From Actinomycetota bacterium (GTDB lineage: Bacteria > Actinomycetota > Thermoleophilia > Solirubrobacterales > Solirubrobacteraceae), in assembly GCA_005883905.1 (NCBI GenBank), contig VAYD01000064.1:1-7187 (forward strand): a stretch of 7,187 bases of DNA. Direction: 5' to 3'. Positions 6,184 through 7,187 of the stretch are shown piece by piece; within the stretch, counting starts at the first letter, position 1, and every line of letters starts with the position of its first letter. Position numbers and translations under genes: made by a program. The notes beneath the pieces were generated by a model. It had not been told where the DNA came from. It did no database searches and saw only the letters and a program-made list of their open reading frames with translations.

Positions 6184-6551
6184 GACTGGCGGCACAGCTC
6201 GCCGAGGCCCGTGCCGAGGCCGTCGAGGACGATGATCGCCAGGAACAGCGGCCCGATCGCCAGCGCCATCGCCGCCATGAAGTGGATCCGCGACCCCGGC
6301 GGAGGCCCGTCGCTGCGATCGGTCGTGCCGCGGAAGGCCACCATCGCCGCGGCAATTCCGGTGACCGCGACGAGGCCGGCCACGACCGCGCTCGCCACCG
6401 ACCACGTGTCCAGCGACAGCTGCCAGCGGCGCCCGTTGGGTCCGCACTGCGCGAAGCCGAACATCACGCCGAATGCGAGCTGCAGCGCCCATGCCGCCGG
6501 CGGCGCCCAGACGCCGACCCACATCAGCCGCGATGCCTCACGATCGCTCAT
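6180..6551 (-). CDS. Small three-helix membrane protein of the oxidase/bcc operon, function unknown
   Basis: This 123-residue protein has no motif that gives a function. Three hydrophobic segments are visible: about 10-34 (MWVGVWAPPAAWALQLAFGV), 50-73 (SVASAVVAGLVAVTGIAAAM) and 90-115. The first contains APPAAWALQL, which resembles small uncharacterised membrane proteins often seen beside heme-copper oxidase genes; that link is from memory, not a search. Two cysteines, C36 after helix 1 and C120 near the C-terminus (ELCRQS), would lie on opposite membrane faces if the three-helix model is right. The ATG at 6551 overlaps the ctaE stop (ATGA), and its TGA overlaps the qcrC start (ATGA), so the gene is translationally locked between a cytochrome oxidase subunit and a bcc subunit. 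An accessory subunit, or an assembly factor for the supercomplex, is the reasonable guess. The open frame extends to 6617, but that part lies over ctaE. Confidence 0.82.
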   Translation of the reverse strand: MSDREASRLMWVGVWAPPAAWALQLAFGVMFGFAQCGPNGRRWQLSLDTWSVASAVVAGLVAVTGIAAAMVAFRGTTDRSDGPPPGSRIHFMAAMALAIGPLFLAIIVLDGLGTGLGELCRQS

Positions 6552-7186
6552 AGCGACGGCGACACCTGGGTCAGGACGACGGGGACGGCCAGCGCCGCGA
6601 CGAAGCACCAGTACCACGCGATCGCGCGCATCCCGGTCACGCGGTACGACGTGAGCCCGCCGGCCAGCTTCGCCAGCAGCGCACCGCTCAGCAGCACGCC
6701 CGCGACCACGTGCGCGTGGTGCAGCGCGAGCATCCCGAAGTACATCGAGCCGTAGGCGTGGTCGCGCGGCGAGAAATCGAGCAGGTCATGGCGGAACAGA
6801 AGGACCTGGACCGCGAGATATCCGAGCTGCACGACGAGCGCCAGCGCGAGCAGCCCGCGCGCCGCCGCCAGCCGCCCGGCCACCGCGGCACGCGCCGCCA
6901 GCACGACCGGCGCCGCGCTCGCCAGCAGCACCGCCGTCATCACCACCGGCAGCGCGACCTTCGGATCGGGGATGCCGTGCGGCGGCCACGTCGCATCGTG
7001 GAAGCGCAGGTACCAGTACGAGCCCAGCAGCGTCACGAACAGCGAGCCCTCGGTGAAGATCAGCATCACCATCCCCCACACGCCGAGCGGCAGCGATCCT
7101 GCGCGCCGCACGTCGACGGTCGCCTCCGACGCGTGCCACCAGACGAGGATCAACGCCGCGACGCCGGCGAAGACGCCCGCAGTCAC
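6548..7186 (-). CDS. ctaE: Cytochrome c oxidase subunit III
   Basis: This is a 212-residue COX3-family protein, a structural subunit of the aa3-type oxidase that surrounds subunit I and stabilises proton uptake. Family signatures are LIFTEGSLFVTLLGSYWYLRF (42-62, with E46 matching the conserved SEA/TEA glutamate), WPPHGIPDP (67-75), HHAHVVAGVLL (156-166) and the final helix WYWCFVAALAVPVVL. About six hydrophobic segments are visible, near 3-17, 33-60, 77-99, 108-131, 147-173 and 187-206. The proposed start is GTG at 7186. It reads GTGAC, so a TGA at 7185-7183 could be the stop of an upstream gene (probably subunit I or another oxidase subunit), continuing the overlap pattern of this operon. 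The window ends one base further on, so an upstream extension cannot be ruled out. The family assignment is firm. Confidence 0.92.
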   Translation of the reverse strand: MTAGVFAGVAALILVWWHASEATVDVRRAGSLPLGVWGMVMLIFTEGSLFVTLLGSYWYLRFHDATWPPHGIPDPKVALPVVMTAVLLASAAPVVLAARAAVAGRLAAARGLLALALVVQLGYLAVQVLLFRHDLLDFSPRDHAYGSMYFGMLALHHAHVVAGVLLSGALLAKLAGGLTSYRVTGMRAIAWYWCFVAALAVPVVLTQVSPSL

Positions 7187-7187
7187 C

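Overview
The window is very GC-rich, with G/C-biased third codon positions. It carries a high-GC Gram-positive (actinobacterial) respiratory locus. The three-helix Rieske protein, the diheme QcrC, the QcrB type and the CtaE-QcrC-QcrA-QcrB order all point to Actinobacteria. The DNA-binding segment of the Crp-like regulator and the overall style suggest the class Thermoleophilia (Solirubrobacterales-like); that narrower placement is inference.

Layout. (1) Bases 1-1430, plus strand: a broken gene for a large FAD-linked oxidase / Fe-S protein of the D-lactate or glycolate dehydrogenase type. The window starts inside its FAD domain. At about 262-279 the reading frame jumps into the Fe-S half, with roughly 70-80 residues apparently missing. 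(2) 1427-2155, minus strand: a Crp/Fnr-family regulator, tail to tail with the oxidase; the two stop codons share one CTAG. (3) 2156-2214: a 59-bp divergent promoter region. (4) 2215-3021, plus strand: a CtaG-type cytochrome oxidase assembly factor. (5) 3022-3080: a convergent gap almost filled by a 50-nt near-perfect palindrome. (6) 3081-7186, minus strand: a compact operon, in transcription order ctaE (oxidase subunit III), a small three-helix membrane protein, qcrC, qcrA and qcrB. Every junction in it is a 1- or 4-nt stop/start overlap. The first gene probably also overlaps an unseen upstream gene.

How it works together. QcrA, QcrB and QcrC form the menaquinol:cytochrome c oxidoreductase (bcc complex). 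It passes electrons through the diheme QcrC to an aa3-type oxidase that contains CtaE. CtaG helps place copper in that oxidase. An intact version of the FAD/Fe-S oxidase would feed the menaquinone pool, so it fits here functionally, but this copy looks inactivated or misassembled. The Crp-like protein, divergent from ctaG, is the obvious candidate local regulator.

The respiratory genes are ordinary for the group. The items most worth a second look are the microhomology-flanked deletion in the oxidase gene and the 50-nt palindrome between ctaG and qcrB, which looks like a REP/MITE-type element. After these come the uncharacterised small membrane gene inside the operon and details of the bcc subunits. 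I see no previously undescribed multi-gene system.
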